From the NCBI GenBank assembly GCA_008501545.1, contig QQUM01000335.1, positions 1-15,579 on the forward strand: 15,579 bases of DNA, read 5' to 3'. The notes under the pieces are model-generated. The model saw nothing but the letters and a program-made list of their open reading frames with translations. It was not told the origin of the DNA and searched no databases. This stretch comes from Calditrichota bacterium (lineage in GTDB: Bacteria > Zhuqueibacterota > Zhuqueibacteria > Zhuqueibacterales > Geothermadaptataceae). Of the stretch, positions 7,042-13,679 are shown in pieces (position 1 is the stretch's first letter; every line of letters begins with the position of its first letter). A program made the translations under genes and the position numbers.

Positions 7042-7197
7042 CTTGTTTCAATCGATTATTTGTTTATTTTTAAAGGAAATTAAACTAAGCGAATACTTAT
7101 TTAAAAGCAACTAATAACTTGCTTCACACTTTTCAAATCTTATTTTAGCAACTTTGCATATTTGATCTGACAAATAAAAGAATCCAAGGAGATTTTA
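7042..7197. promoter_or_regulatory. Divergent intergenic region, flippase and icd promoters
   Basis: This 156-bp AT-rich gap separates the minus-strand flippase unit from the plus-strand dehydrogenase and must hold both promoters. Toward icd, TTGCTT (about 7119) and TATTTT (about 7141) have 16-nt spacing. The downstream AACTTTGC and ATATTTG words also resemble the TAnnTTTG box of Bacteroidota promoters, but neither is an exact match. The icd ribosome site AAGGAG is strong. Confidence 0.35.
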
Positions 7198-8229
7198 ATG
7201 TATAATGTAACACTCATACCGGGAGATGGCATCGGCCCATCTGTCATTGATGTTGCCGTCAAAGTTCTCGAAGCAACGGGAATTAAATTCAAATGGGATA
7301 AACAACTCGCCGGCATGGCGGCAGTCTATGAGCACGACACACCAATTCCGGATGCCGTTCTGGAATCCATTCGCAAAAACAAACTCGTTTTGAAAGGCCC
7401 GTTGACCACGCCGGTTGGCGGAGGTTATCGAAGCGTAAACGTTGCCTTGCGGCAGGAATTTCAGTTGTATGCGAATTTACGTCCAGCCGTCACTTTTGAA
7501 GGCACAATATCCCCCTTTAAAAATGTCGACATCACCCTGATTCGTGAAAATACCGAGGGATTATACGCTGGCATCGAACATGATATCGTTGTGGATAACG
7601 AAAAAATTGCTGCAGAAAGTATCGCGTTGATTACGCGAAAAGGTTCCGAACGCATTTGCCGTTTTGCTTTTGAACATGCGAAGAGCCATAAACGCAAAAA
7701 GGTAACCGCAGTTCACAAAGCCAATATCATGAAATGCACGGCAGGCATGTTCCTGGAAATCGCCAAAGAAGTCGCCAAAGACTACCCCGATGTAGAATTC
7801 GAAGACAAAATCATCGATGCATGTGCAATGCAGCTGGTAATGAGTCCACAAAATTACGATGTCATCGTCACCACGAATCTTTTTGGAGATATTCTCTCGG
7901 ACCTGACAGCCGGACTTATCGGAGGGCTTGGACTAACAGCGGGTGCAAATATCGGAAAAGATGTCGCCTTGTTCGAAGCGGTGCACGGCAGCGCACCCGA
8001 CATCGCCGGGCAAAACAAAGCAAATCCAATCGCAGTAATTAAGGCTGGTGTTATGCTGCTACAGCATGTCGGTGAGTTTAAAGCAGCCAAAGCCATTGAC
8101 AAGGCTATTCATGAAATGGTGGCAGAAGGAAAATACGTCACGCCGGATATCAACCCAAAAACCAAATGCGGTACAAGGGAAATGGGAAGCGAATTAATTT
8201 CGCGAGTGAAAAAGGCAGTTGCGAAGTAA
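7198..8229 (+). CDS. NAD-type isocitrate dehydrogenase
   Basis: This 343-residue member of the isocitrate/isopropylmalate dehydrogenase family oxidatively decarboxylates isocitrate to 2-oxoglutarate in the TCA cycle. It begins with LIPGDGIGP (6-14). The substrate loop TPVGGGYRSVNVALRQ (71-86) contains the Ser-x-Asn-x-x-x-Arg (S79, N81, R85) expected in isocitrate dehydrogenases, with R95 and R116 further on. LYAGIEH (122-128), K174 in the AVHKANIMK segment, and the family signature with D231 and D235 (227-246) complete the active site. In HGSAPDIAG (263-271) the Asp-Ile replaces the Lys-Tyr of NADP enzymes such as E. coli Icd, which argues for NAD. The length fits NAD-dependent homologues, not the ~415-residue NADP form. 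ATG 7198 has an AAGGAG site 7 nt upstream. Isopropylmalate or homoisocitrate dehydrogenase is less likely given the substrate loop. Confidence 0.85.
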   Translation: MYNVTLIPGDGIGPSVIDVAVKVLEATGIKFKWDKQLAGMAAVYEHDTPIPDAVLESIRKNKLVLKGPLTTPVGGGYRSVNVALRQEFQLYANLRPAVTFEGTISPFKNVDITLIRENTEGLYAGIEHDIVVDNEKIAAESIALITRKGSERICRFAFEHAKSHKRKKVTAVHKANIMKCTAGMFLEIAKEVAKDYPDVEFEDKIIDACAMQLVMSPQNYDVIVTTNLFGDILSDLTAGLIGGLGLTAGANIGKDVALFEAVHGSAPDIAGQNKANPIAVIKAGVMLLQHVGEFKAAKAIDKAIHEMVAEGKYVTPDINPKTKCGTREMGSELISRVKKAVAK

Positions 8230-8252
8230 TGTTCATAGGGAAAATTCAGATT

Positions 8253-8367
8253 CGTCATTCCGGGTTCGATGTTTTTTATCGAATCCCGGAATCTTATTTT
8301 GTGGCAAATTCAAAATTGGTCGAGGCTAACAGATATGGATTCCGTCTAAAAACATGACGGAATGACG
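8253..8367. repeat. 115-bp terminal-inverted-repeat element (MITE/REP-like)
   Basis: The ends are exact 10-bp inverted repeats, CGTCATTCCG (8253-8262) and CGGAATGACG (8358-8367). Each end also folds on itself: 8257-8270 with 8278-8292 (a 14-bp stem with one bulge, T-rich loop) and 8339-8346 with 8356-8363 (a perfect 8-bp stem). It lies 23 bp after the icd stop, has no coding capacity, and could also terminate icd transcription. A small non-autonomous mobile repeat is the best reading. Confidence 0.75.
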
Positions 8368-8423
8368 CCATACTATGTAGGTTAATAGAATTCAAATTTA
8401 AATTCAATTGACGGGAGAAAAAC

Positions 8424-8828
8424 ATGGCAGTGCAAGGCGCAGGTGGAACACAAGGAGGTGTGGGGCGCTTCTTTTTAGGTTTGATTATGATTATCGGTGG
8501 CGGCTACTTGCTGCTCAACGCCATCCATGTCACCAACCATTTCAGTATGGGTTACGGGCTTTACAATTTCGGTGGCTTTCGCCTGACGTCCGGCATGGTG
8601 ATGATTCCGTTCATGTTCGGCGTTGGGATAATCTTTTACAATTCGAAAAATTTTCTCGGGTGGTTGCTGGCAGGCGGAAGCCTTGTCATGCTGATCTTTG
8701 GCGTCATCACCAGTATCAACTTCCGCATGCGCAGCATGTCCGCCTTTGAACTCATTGTTATTCTCGTCCTGCTCGTTGGCGGGATTGGGCTTTTTCTGAG
8801 TTCATTGCGCTCTTTTGGGGACGACTGA
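8424..8828 (+). CDS. Unknown four-helix membrane protein
   Basis: I do not recognise a named family. The 134-residue protein has a short Gly/Gln-rich cytoplasmic head (MAVQGAGGTQGGVG) and then four hydrophobic helices at about residues 14-30, 53-72, 75-94 and 106-127. Loops are short and basic (RMRSM), and the tail is acidic (FGDD). It starts at ATG 8424 behind a GGGAG ribosome site, 56 bp after the repeat element that follows icd. Its last 27 bp overlap the end of the convergent M56-M23 gene, so the two transcripts are antisense to each other at their 3' ends. The high glycine and hydrophobic content gives no catalytic clue. The coding call rests on the good start site and membrane-protein-like composition. 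Confidence 0.7.
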   Translation: MAVQGAGGTQGGVGRFFLGLIMIIGGGYLLLNAIHVTNHFSMGYGLYNFGGFRLTSGMVMIPFMFGVGIIFYNSKNFLGWLLAGGSLVMLIFGVITSINFRMRSMSAFELIVILVLLVGGIGLFLSSLRSFGDD

Positions 8829-10835
8829 TTTTCGATTGATCAAAATCAAGGGATCCACAAACGCACCGTTTAACTCAAGTTCAAAATGTACATGCGGCCC
8901 GGTAGAACGCCCGGTATTTCCAACGGTCGCAATTTGTGCGCCTGCCTTCACGTCCTGATCAACCTGCACCAAGATTTCACCAAGATGGGTGTATCGACTT
9001 ACGAATCCATCGTCATGGGTAATTTCAACGACCATGCCGGCGCCTTCACCTTTCTCATAATTGAGAACAAGCTTGCTCACGGTTCCGGGCGCTGCAGTGA
9101 GAACCGGCGTCCCATCTTTCTGTGCGATATCGATCCCCCGGTGCTTGCGTTGTTTCTTTGCAAATGGATCTTTACCTGCACCAAAAGCTGAAGTCAGTTT
9201 TCCCTGCACTGGTTTTTGAAATTGCACCTTAATTCTCTTGTTGATCACATACTGTTCATTCGCTTTTTTCGACAATTTTTGCTTGAAACCAACATACAAT
9301 TCCGGATTTAAATTTTCCCCATTTTGCAGGATTTCAAAATGCAAATGCGGTCCGGTGGACTGTCCGGTCGTACCAACAGTGCCGATTTGTTCGTCAGCCT
9401 TCACTTCCTGACCAACCTGAACATTGACGTGCTTCAGATGTGCATAGCGCGTGATGTAGCCATTACGGTGTTTAATTTCAATTTTGCGTCCCCAGCCTTT
9501 ATTCAAAGTATATTCCGTATTTGCCGCAATTACTTCTCCGGCTTCAGCAGCATAAACCGGTGTTCCCATTTGGGCTTTGATATCCACTGCCTTGTGAAAC
9601 CGGGCAGCTTCAGAATACGGTGTTTTTAACTTGCCAAACCGGGCTGTTATCAAACCTTCACCGTGTAAAGGATCGCGGAAGTTCAACGCTGAGCTCAGTT
9701 CATCCGGAGCAAGGCTCATCAGATGGTTGGTGACAGTTACGGGCCGTTCTGCCGGTGTTTCGTATTTTGCCATAGGCAGGAGAAATGTTGCACTGCTGAG
9801 AAATACAAGCGCTATCGAAATCATGGATGTCCTCACTTTTTTTTGATTTTTTAGTATGGAAGTCAGGCGGTTTTTAAATCGTTTTTTCTCGTTACCGAAT
9901 CCCGGCAGCAACGTAATGCCATCAAAACCAAAGAGATTGAATTTCAAAATTTGCAGCATGCTTTCGCCATACGTTTTTCGCGAAATCGCACCTTCAGCGA
10001 GCACGCGTTCATCGCATAAGCGTTCCCGTTCCTGATTGAGTTCGGAGGCTGCAATCCAGACAACCGGATTGAAAAAATAGAGAATCTGCACCACATTCTG
10101 CACACGCAGCCAGAGATCGTCCAGGCGTTTAATGTGCACCATTTCGTGGGCGATGATTGCCTGCACTGTTTTCGCACCTGCCCGCTCGAACAATTTTTGT
10201 GGGATAAAAATAATCGGGCGAAACAAACCAATTGTAAAAGGTGACAGAAATTCCCCACTGCTCAGGAGTTGTACTTTACGTTTTATGTGCAGGCGTTGAC
10301 GCCAGTCATCACAATAAGCCGCCAGATTCGCGTCGGCAACCGGAATTGCCCCGCGTATAAGATTTCGAAAAGTACGCAATTGTCGAATGTAGAAAAAAGA
10401 CAGTGCGCACACGCCAATCAACCACAGCACAAACAAAAGTGTCTGCCATTTTACAGCGTTTACAAAAGACAAAATTGGATCTGATCCGTTGCCTTCAGTC
10501 GAGAGTCCAGCCGCCGGAGCTTCATGCACCGATGTATCTGCAGCCTTCTCCGAATCGCTGAGGGGCATAAGTGCATCGACGAACATCCATTTGCTGAATC
10601 GTCCGTTATCCACTATTTGGCGAGCGCTGAAAGGCTGTGAAATATCTGTGGGCAGCACAAGGCGTAAAAAGACAAGGACCCAAAGTGCGAAGTTTAATGC
10701 CGGTGAAAAACGACGCGTGAACCGTGTCACAGTAAAGATAACCATAAAAATCAGCGCTGAGTAAGCAACTTCGGTTTGCATGAAATCAACAAACGAAACG
10801 GCCAGCTTTTCGAATTGCAGCAGGAAAGTCATCAT
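8802..10835 (-). CDS. BlaR1-like M56 metallopeptidase fused to two M23 domains
   Basis: This is a 677-residue membrane protein. Residues 1-160 hold N-terminal membrane helices like BlaR1/MecR1. The cytoplasmic M56 zinc protease carries HEMVH (230-234) and the downstream LNQERERLCDERV segment with its glutamates. A further span lies at about 336-355. The outer part then has two consecutive M23/LytM domains: the first with HKAVD (414-418) and HLHFE (497-501), the second with HRGID (565-569) and HVHFE (648-652). Each keeps the His/Asp and His-x-His zinc ligands, so both look catalytically competent peptidoglycan endopeptidases. In BlaR1 this position holds a penicillin-binding sensor. An in-frame ATG at 10892 would add 19 residues encoded by a repeat; I chose 10835 because GGGAGAG lies 5 nt upstream. 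It follows a blaI-type gene. Confidence 0.85.
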   Translation of the reverse strand: MMTFLLQFEKLAVSFVDFMQTEVAYSALIFMVIFTVTRFTRRFSPALNFALWVLVFLRLVLPTDISQPFSARQIVDNGRFSKWMFVDALMPLSDSEKAADTSVHEAPAAGLSTEGNGSDPILSFVNAVKWQTLLFVLWLIGVCALSFFYIRQLRTFRNLIRGAIPVADANLAAYCDDWRQRLHIKRKVQLLSSGEFLSPFTIGLFRPIIFIPQKLFERAGAKTVQAIIAHEMVHIKRLDDLWLRVQNVVQILYFFNPVVWIAASELNQERERLCDERVLAEGAISRKTYGESMLQILKFNLFGFDGITLLPGFGNEKKRFKNRLTSILKNQKKVRTSMISIALVFLSSATFLLPMAKYETPAERPVTVTNHLMSLAPDELSSALNFRDPLHGEGLITARFGKLKTPYSEAARFHKAVDIKAQMGTPVYAAEAGEVIAANTEYTLNKGWGRKIEIKHRNGYITRYAHLKHVNVQVGQEVKADEQIGTVGTTGQSTGPHLHFEILQNGENLNPELYVGFKQKLSKKANEQYVINKRIKVQFQKPVQGKLTSAFGAGKDPFAKKQRKHRGIDIAQKDGTPVLTAAPGTVSKLVLNYEKGEGAGMVVEITHDDGFVSRYTHLGEILVQVDQDVKAGAQIATVGNTGRSTGPHVHFELELNGAFVDPLILINRKSVVPKRAQ

Positions 10836-10850
10836 TTTTTCTCTCCCTAA

Positions 10851-10930
10851 AGGTGCGACGCACTTCATTCCGAAGTTACCAAGCATCATCAAAGATTTGC
10901 AGGCCTATCGGAAATAAGTGCGTCGCACCT
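10851..10930. repeat. 80-bp inverted-repeat element between blaI-like and M56 genes
   Basis: The arms 10851-10873 and 10908-10930 are inverted complements at 21 of 23 positions, including a perfect 15-bp outer part beginning AGGTGCGACGCACTT, around a 34-nt centre. The element fills nearly all of the gap between the repressor stop (10940) and the protease ribosome site (10841-10847). In the shared minus-strand mRNA it would form a long hairpin, possibly tuning expression of the second gene. No transposase is present; a non-autonomous interspersed repeat is likely. Confidence 0.8.
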
Positions 10931-10939
10931 GGCTAAGTT

Positions 10940-11353
10940 TCATTTTTTCTTATTATTTTTGACACGACTATCTGCTTCCAATTCCAGCAGATTTTCCAAC
11001 TCTGCCAGTTCCTTCGGTGTGAGCGAATTGCTGCGTGCAAACATCGCCAACACAGCGCCCATTTCCATTTGCAGTACGCGATCGGCAAAAAAACGTACCC
11101 ATTTGGCCATACCCGCCGGTTTGGAGACTTGCGGCACATAGAGAAACACGCCGTGGAAGTTTTCCCGTTTGAGCAAGCCTTTCTGCGCCATACGGTCCAT
11201 CGTGGTTTTGGTGGTGGAGTACGCCCAGGAATAAACCCTGGCAATTTCATCGTGTACCTCACGCACACTCTGCCGCCCTTTGCGCCAGAGAATGTTTAGT
11301 ACATCGTATTCCGCACGTGAAAGATCGGGGATGTTTTTTGTTTTAGTTTTCAT
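10940..11353 (-). CDS. BlaI/MecI/CopY-family transcriptional repressor
   Basis: This 137-residue cytoplasmic winged-helix repressor has an N-terminal DNA-binding domain (about residues 9-78) with the family stretches LSRAEYDVLNILWRKGRQSV, VYSWAYSTTKTTMDRMAQKG and LLKRENFHGVFLYVPQVSK. The C-terminal dimerisation helix runs from about 80 to 130. In the paradigm, the partner M56 protease cleaves the repressor near the junction after signal perception and so relieves repression. ATG 11353 has a GGA site 7 nt before it. The gene is followed after the 80-bp repeat by the M56-M23 gene, the standard repressor-sensor order. A 13-bp palindrome upstream is a likely self-operator. No beta-lactamase gene is present, so the regulon is more plausibly cell-wall maintenance; that is inference. 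Confidence 0.9.
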   Translation of the reverse strand: MKTKTKNIPDLSRAEYDVLNILWRKGRQSVREVHDEIARVYSWAYSTTKTTMDRMAQKGLLKRENFHGVFLYVPQVSKPAGMAKWVRFFADRVLQMEMGAVLAMFARSNSLTPKELAELENLLELEADSRVKNNKKK

Positions 11354-11385
11354 ATGTCATTCCAATTTTACAAAGACAATAATCT

Positions 11386-11398
11386 GTTACAATGTAAC
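11386..11398. promoter_or_regulatory. Predicted BlaI-type operator
   Basis: GTTACAATGTAAC is a perfect 13-bp palindrome centred on one A, 33 bp before the repressor start codon. It contains the TACA/TGTA half-sites typical of BlaI/MecI operators. On the minus strand its TTGTAA could serve as a -35 box with TAAAAT (11370-11365) 16 nt later, which would let bound repressor block transcription. A nearby half-site-like TTTACAAAG lies at about 11367-11375. Confidence 0.6.
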
Positions 11399-11497
11399 GA
11401 CAAAGCTAAAAATAAACAGATTTGTGAAAATGTCAAGATTTTTTTTAAAGGGTAGATAAATGGGGAGCTATTTAGACTCCATCCGGTGCCCGGTTCT

Positions 11498-11582
11498 GTC
11501 ATGCTGTAAGCATCTATTTAAGTCCTATCTCTATGCTCGACAGAATACGGGCATGATCGCTAAAGATCCTTAGCAGGATGAC
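11498..11582. repeat. 85-bp REP/MITE-like element with GTCAT ends
   Basis: The ends GTCATGCTGTAAGCATCT (11498-11515) and AAAGATCCTTAGCAGGATGAC (11562-11582) are inverted complements with a few mismatches and one indel. Each end is itself a mini-hairpin (ATGCT/AGCAT and ATCCT/AGGAT). An additional inverted pair (CCCGGTTCTGTC, 11489-11500, with GACAGAATACGGG, 11539-11551) partly overlaps it, suggesting a composite element. There is no coding capacity. Confidence 0.65.
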
Positions 11583-11883
11583 AAGCACGGCGTTTCCGTA
11601 TGAACTCTATTTAGCTGTTGGTTATGGGAATCGAGAAAAAATTTTTTGAATGAGACGCCGCGTATTCGCTTGTTGTGCATGCCCAAGCCAGCTATTTATT
11701 CTTTGGTGAGTATTTGGATGTGGCTAATGAAGATTTTCAAAAGAAATAATATCGGGAAACAAATTTTTATATGGCTTCATATGGCTTTACCCACCCCTGT
11801 GAAGGTTGAGAACCTACGCATGGGTGAATTAACGTGAATTCGTTGATAAAACAATTGGAGAAGAAAAGACTGAATTCCCGGGA

Positions 11884-11949
11884 ACTAGTCCGAAGGCGTC
11901 CCGCCGAGGACAACGTGTTTTACGCTCTGCGGGACGCTTTCGCTCTAGT
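11884..11949. repeat. 66-bp palindromic element with GCGTCCCGC arms
   Basis: The 21-nt arms (11884-11904 and 11929-11949) are inverted complements at 18 of 21 positions, with a perfect 9-bp inner part GCGTCCCGC/GCGGGACGC around a 24-nt centre. The high G+C of the arms contrasts with the AT-rich surroundings, as expected of an inserted REP-like unit. No T-tract follows, so termination is not its obvious role. Confidence 0.7.
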
Positions 11950-11994
11950 AATAAGCTCATAAAAATCTTATATCGAACAGACGTTAAATTAAAA

Positions 11995-12034
11995 ACAGGC
12001 TGCTTGTTCGAAAATTCCTACTAAAGCAGCCTGT
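11995..12034. terminator. Bidirectional terminator-like hairpin
   Basis: ACAGGCTGCTT (11995-12005) and AAGCAGCCTGT (12024-12034) form a perfect 11-bp stem with an 18-nt loop. Read on the minus strand the stem is followed at once by TTTTTAATTT, a good intrinsic-terminator tail. On the plus strand the T-rich run is weaker and delayed. No gene clearly reads into it from either side, so its client is unknown. Confidence 0.6.
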
Positions 12035-12056
12035 CTTCTTGCATTTTTGGGGCTAA

Positions 12057-12110
12057 TTCCACAAGAGTGGAACCTGACCCTTTGCGAAGTTTGGCAACCT
12101 TCGTGAGGGT
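12057..12110. repeat. Two adjacent hairpins, possible structured RNA
   Basis: TTCCAC (12057-12062) and GTGGAA (12067-12072) form a 6-bp stem closed by AAGA. Four bases later ACCCT/AGGGT (12077-12081, 12106-12110) enclose CGAAG/CTTCG (12085-12089, 12099-12103). With the stem at 11995-12034 this makes three hairpins in 116 nt. It may be a structured RNA or another interspersed repeat; I recognise no named RNA family. Confidence 0.45.
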
Positions 12111-12251
12111 GAAGCTGAGAAAATCTATTCTGTTGCATTCATTCAATGCAATCAATACACGTAAAACTGCAAACAGAATTATACATTCTATTCGAAAGCA
12201 AAATCCCCCTTCAACTTTTAGGAAAAACGAATATGAGAAAACAGTTAATTG

Positions 12252-12273
12252 ATACGATACAATACCGTATAAT
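12252..12273 (+). promoter_or_regulatory. Promoter and candidate operator of the VapB-like ORF
   Basis: A perfect -10 box TATAAT (12268-12273) lies 6 nt before the ATG at 12280, so the transcript would be essentially leaderless; the -35 is poor (TTAATT with 17-nt spacing). The inverted pair ATACG/CGTAT (12252-12256 and 12266-12270) overlaps it and could be an antitoxin autoregulation site. Confidence 0.4.
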
Positions 12274-12279
12274 CGAATC

Positions 12280-12552
12280 ATGAGAGTAACCGCCTTAATA
12301 CCTGATGATTTGGTTGCTGACGTGCAACAACTAACACAGGGAAAAAACATTACCGATGCTTTAATTAAAGCATTATCCGACTGGGTCGATTTGCAGAGAA
12401 TAAAATCGCTGAATGAGCAAATCTCAAGGTATCCACTTCAATTTCACGATGAATTCAGTGCAGTTGTTATTGGAGAGACGAAAAGCCAAATTTGGACATT
12501 AGATAAAAAACTTCAGTCAAGACTAAAATCCGAAGAAAAATATCAGATATAA
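12280..12552 (+). CDS. VapB-like antitoxin, apparently joined to a PIN-toxin tail
   Basis: This is a 90-residue protein. Residues 1-55 (MRVTALIPDDLVADVQQLTQ, then GKNITDALIKALSDWVDLQR) match the VapB-type antitoxins that pair with PIN-domain ribonucleases: a short beta strand and helix for DNA binding followed by a partner-binding helix. The last 20 residues (IWTLDKKLQS...EEKYQI) instead resemble the C-terminal end of a PIN toxin, where a [LI]WTxDKxL motif precedes a short tail. No separate vapC follows; the next gene is convergent. The simplest explanation is an internal deletion that joined the antitoxin N-terminus in frame to the toxin's end, removing the catalytic core. Without a search, the C-terminal assignment is tentative and the ORF could be just an orphan antitoxin with its own tail. 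Confidence 0.65.
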   Translation: MRVTALIPDDLVADVQQLTQGKNITDALIKALSDWVDLQRIKSLNEQISRYPLQFHDEFSAVVIGETKSQIWTLDKKLQSRLKSEEKYQI

Positions 12553-12563
12553 TAAAGTTTTCC

Positions 12564-13679
12564 CTAAAAATTCCACTCATCCACGGTCACACGCTTCAAA
12601 TAATCCCGATCCACATCCACCCCTATCCCCGGCTTTTTAAAAGGCACAACAACAAATCCCTGCGCGTCCATTTTCCATTCCGGCACGACAATATCCCGTT
12701 TGAAATAGCGGGTACTGGGGGACAAATCACCGGGCAGCGTGAAACCGGATAACGAGGCTAAGGCGATATTAAATGCCCTGCCGATACCACTTTCCAGCAT
12801 ACCACCGCACCACAATGGAATACGTCGCTTTTGACAAAATTCATGAATCTTTAAAGAAGGAGCCAATCCGCCAACCCGACCCGGTTTGAGATTGACGATG
12901 CGCCCACTCTGCATGGCGTGCATTGTCTGACAATCGGCAAGAGAAAGGATGGATTCGTCGAGGCAGATGGGAGTCTGTATATTTTTCTGTAACACTGCAT
13001 GGTCGGCATGATCGTCCCACGCGAGCGGCTGTTCGATCATACTGAGTTTGAATTCATCAAAGCGCTGCAAATTTTTTGTATCGGCAAGTGTATAAGCGCT
13101 GTTGGCATCGGCTGCGAGATCGATTTTTTCCCCGAATTCCTTTCGCAGCGCATGCAAAATCGCAAAATCATTTCCCGGCGCTATTTTAATTTTTAAACGC
13201 TGGTAGCCCGCCGCCACAGCTTCTTCTGCTTTTTCGATTAACAGCCGGAGATTATCCTGCAAGCCAAGAACGATACCTGCAGCCACTTTTTTCTGCACAC
13301 CACCCAAAAGATCAGCGAGGGAACTTCCCTGTTTCTTCGCAAATAAATCCCATACAGCCATTTCGAGAGCCGCCTTCGCGAAATTCCAGCCACGAATGGA
13401 TTTATCGAAAAACGACGACACTTCACCCGGGTGAGAAAAATGCCGGTCGCGTATTACGGGGACGAGCCATTTTTGCAGTACAAGCAGGGAACTATCGAAT
13501 GTTTCTGGCAGGTAGCCAGGTGTTTCCAGGGCAGCGCATTCGCCCCAGCCAATGTGACCATCATTGTCGATGAGTTCAATGATGAGAGAGCGACGATGAG
13601 GAATTATCCCGTGGGATGTCACAAACGGTTGGCGGAGTGGCAGGTTGATTTCACGTAAAACGACGTTTTTAATTGTCAT
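12564..13679 (-). CDS. menC: o-Succinylbenzoate synthase (MenC, enolase superfamily)
   Basis: This 371-residue cytosolic enzyme dehydrates SHCHC to o-succinylbenzoate in menaquinone synthesis. It is an enolase-superfamily protein of the muconate-lactonising subgroup: KIK (163-165) with the catalytic lysines; metal ligands D191 (in AADANSAY), E216 (in MIEQPLAW) and D241 (in CLDESI); K265 in NLKPGRVGGL; and the late WCGGMLESGIGRA (290-301). This resembles the promiscuous OSBS/N-succinylamino-acid racemase type, so racemase or dipeptide epimerase activity is an alternative. A longer reading from 13889 adds 70 residues lying within the nitrilase gene in another frame; ATG 13679 gives the family length and has a GACGGGA ribosome site. 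It overlaps the nitrilase end by 11 bp, implying translational coupling. No other men gene is in the window. Confidence 0.85.
   Translation of the reverse strand: MTIKNVVLREINLPLRQPFVTSHGIIPHRRSLIIELIDNDGHIGWGECAALETPGYLPETFDSSLLVLQKWLVPVIRDRHFSHPGEVSSFFDKSIRGWNFAKAALEMAVWDLFAKKQGSSLADLLGGVQKKVAAGIVLGLQDNLRLLIEKAEEAVAAGYQRLKIKIAPGNDFAILHALRKEFGEKIDLAADANSAYTLADTKNLQRFDEFKLSMIEQPLAWDDHADHAVLQKNIQTPICLDESILSLADCQTMHAMQSGRIVNLKPGRVGGLAPSLKIHEFCQKRRIPLWCGGMLESGIGRAFNIALASLSGFTLPGDLSPSTRYFKRDIVVPEWKMDAQGFVVVPFKKPGIGVDVDRDYLKRVTVDEWNF

Larger units (their letters stand above)
11399..12251. other. 850-bp gene-poor region rich in palindromes
   Basis: No convincing gene is present. A plus-strand frame at about 11646-11745 reads ...HAQASYLFFGEYLDVANEDF and has protein-like composition but is cut by stops on both sides; I do not recognise it, and it may be a decayed gene fragment. 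The rest is dominated by separate inverted repeats, the clearest listed individually. One extra nested hairpin at 11789-11825 pairs ACCCA with TGGGT and, inside, AGGTT with AACCT around GAG. Confidence 0.5.

Noticed and set aside
11789..11825. tRNA or retron-like RNA suggested by nested stems
   Set aside because: Lacks D and T arms, anticodon geometry and a CCA end; no reverse transcriptase gene in the window.
11646..11837. 63-residue plus-strand ORF
   Set aside because: No ribosome site and no recognisable motif; the adjacent frame looks more protein-like but is broken by stops.
12021..12350. 109-residue minus-strand ORF ending GSGSTLVELAPKMQEDRLL
   Set aside because: It crosses the hairpin-rich repeats and the VapB-like gene; only its last ~30 residues look protein-like, and I recognise no family. 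Possibly a decayed fragment but not supportable.
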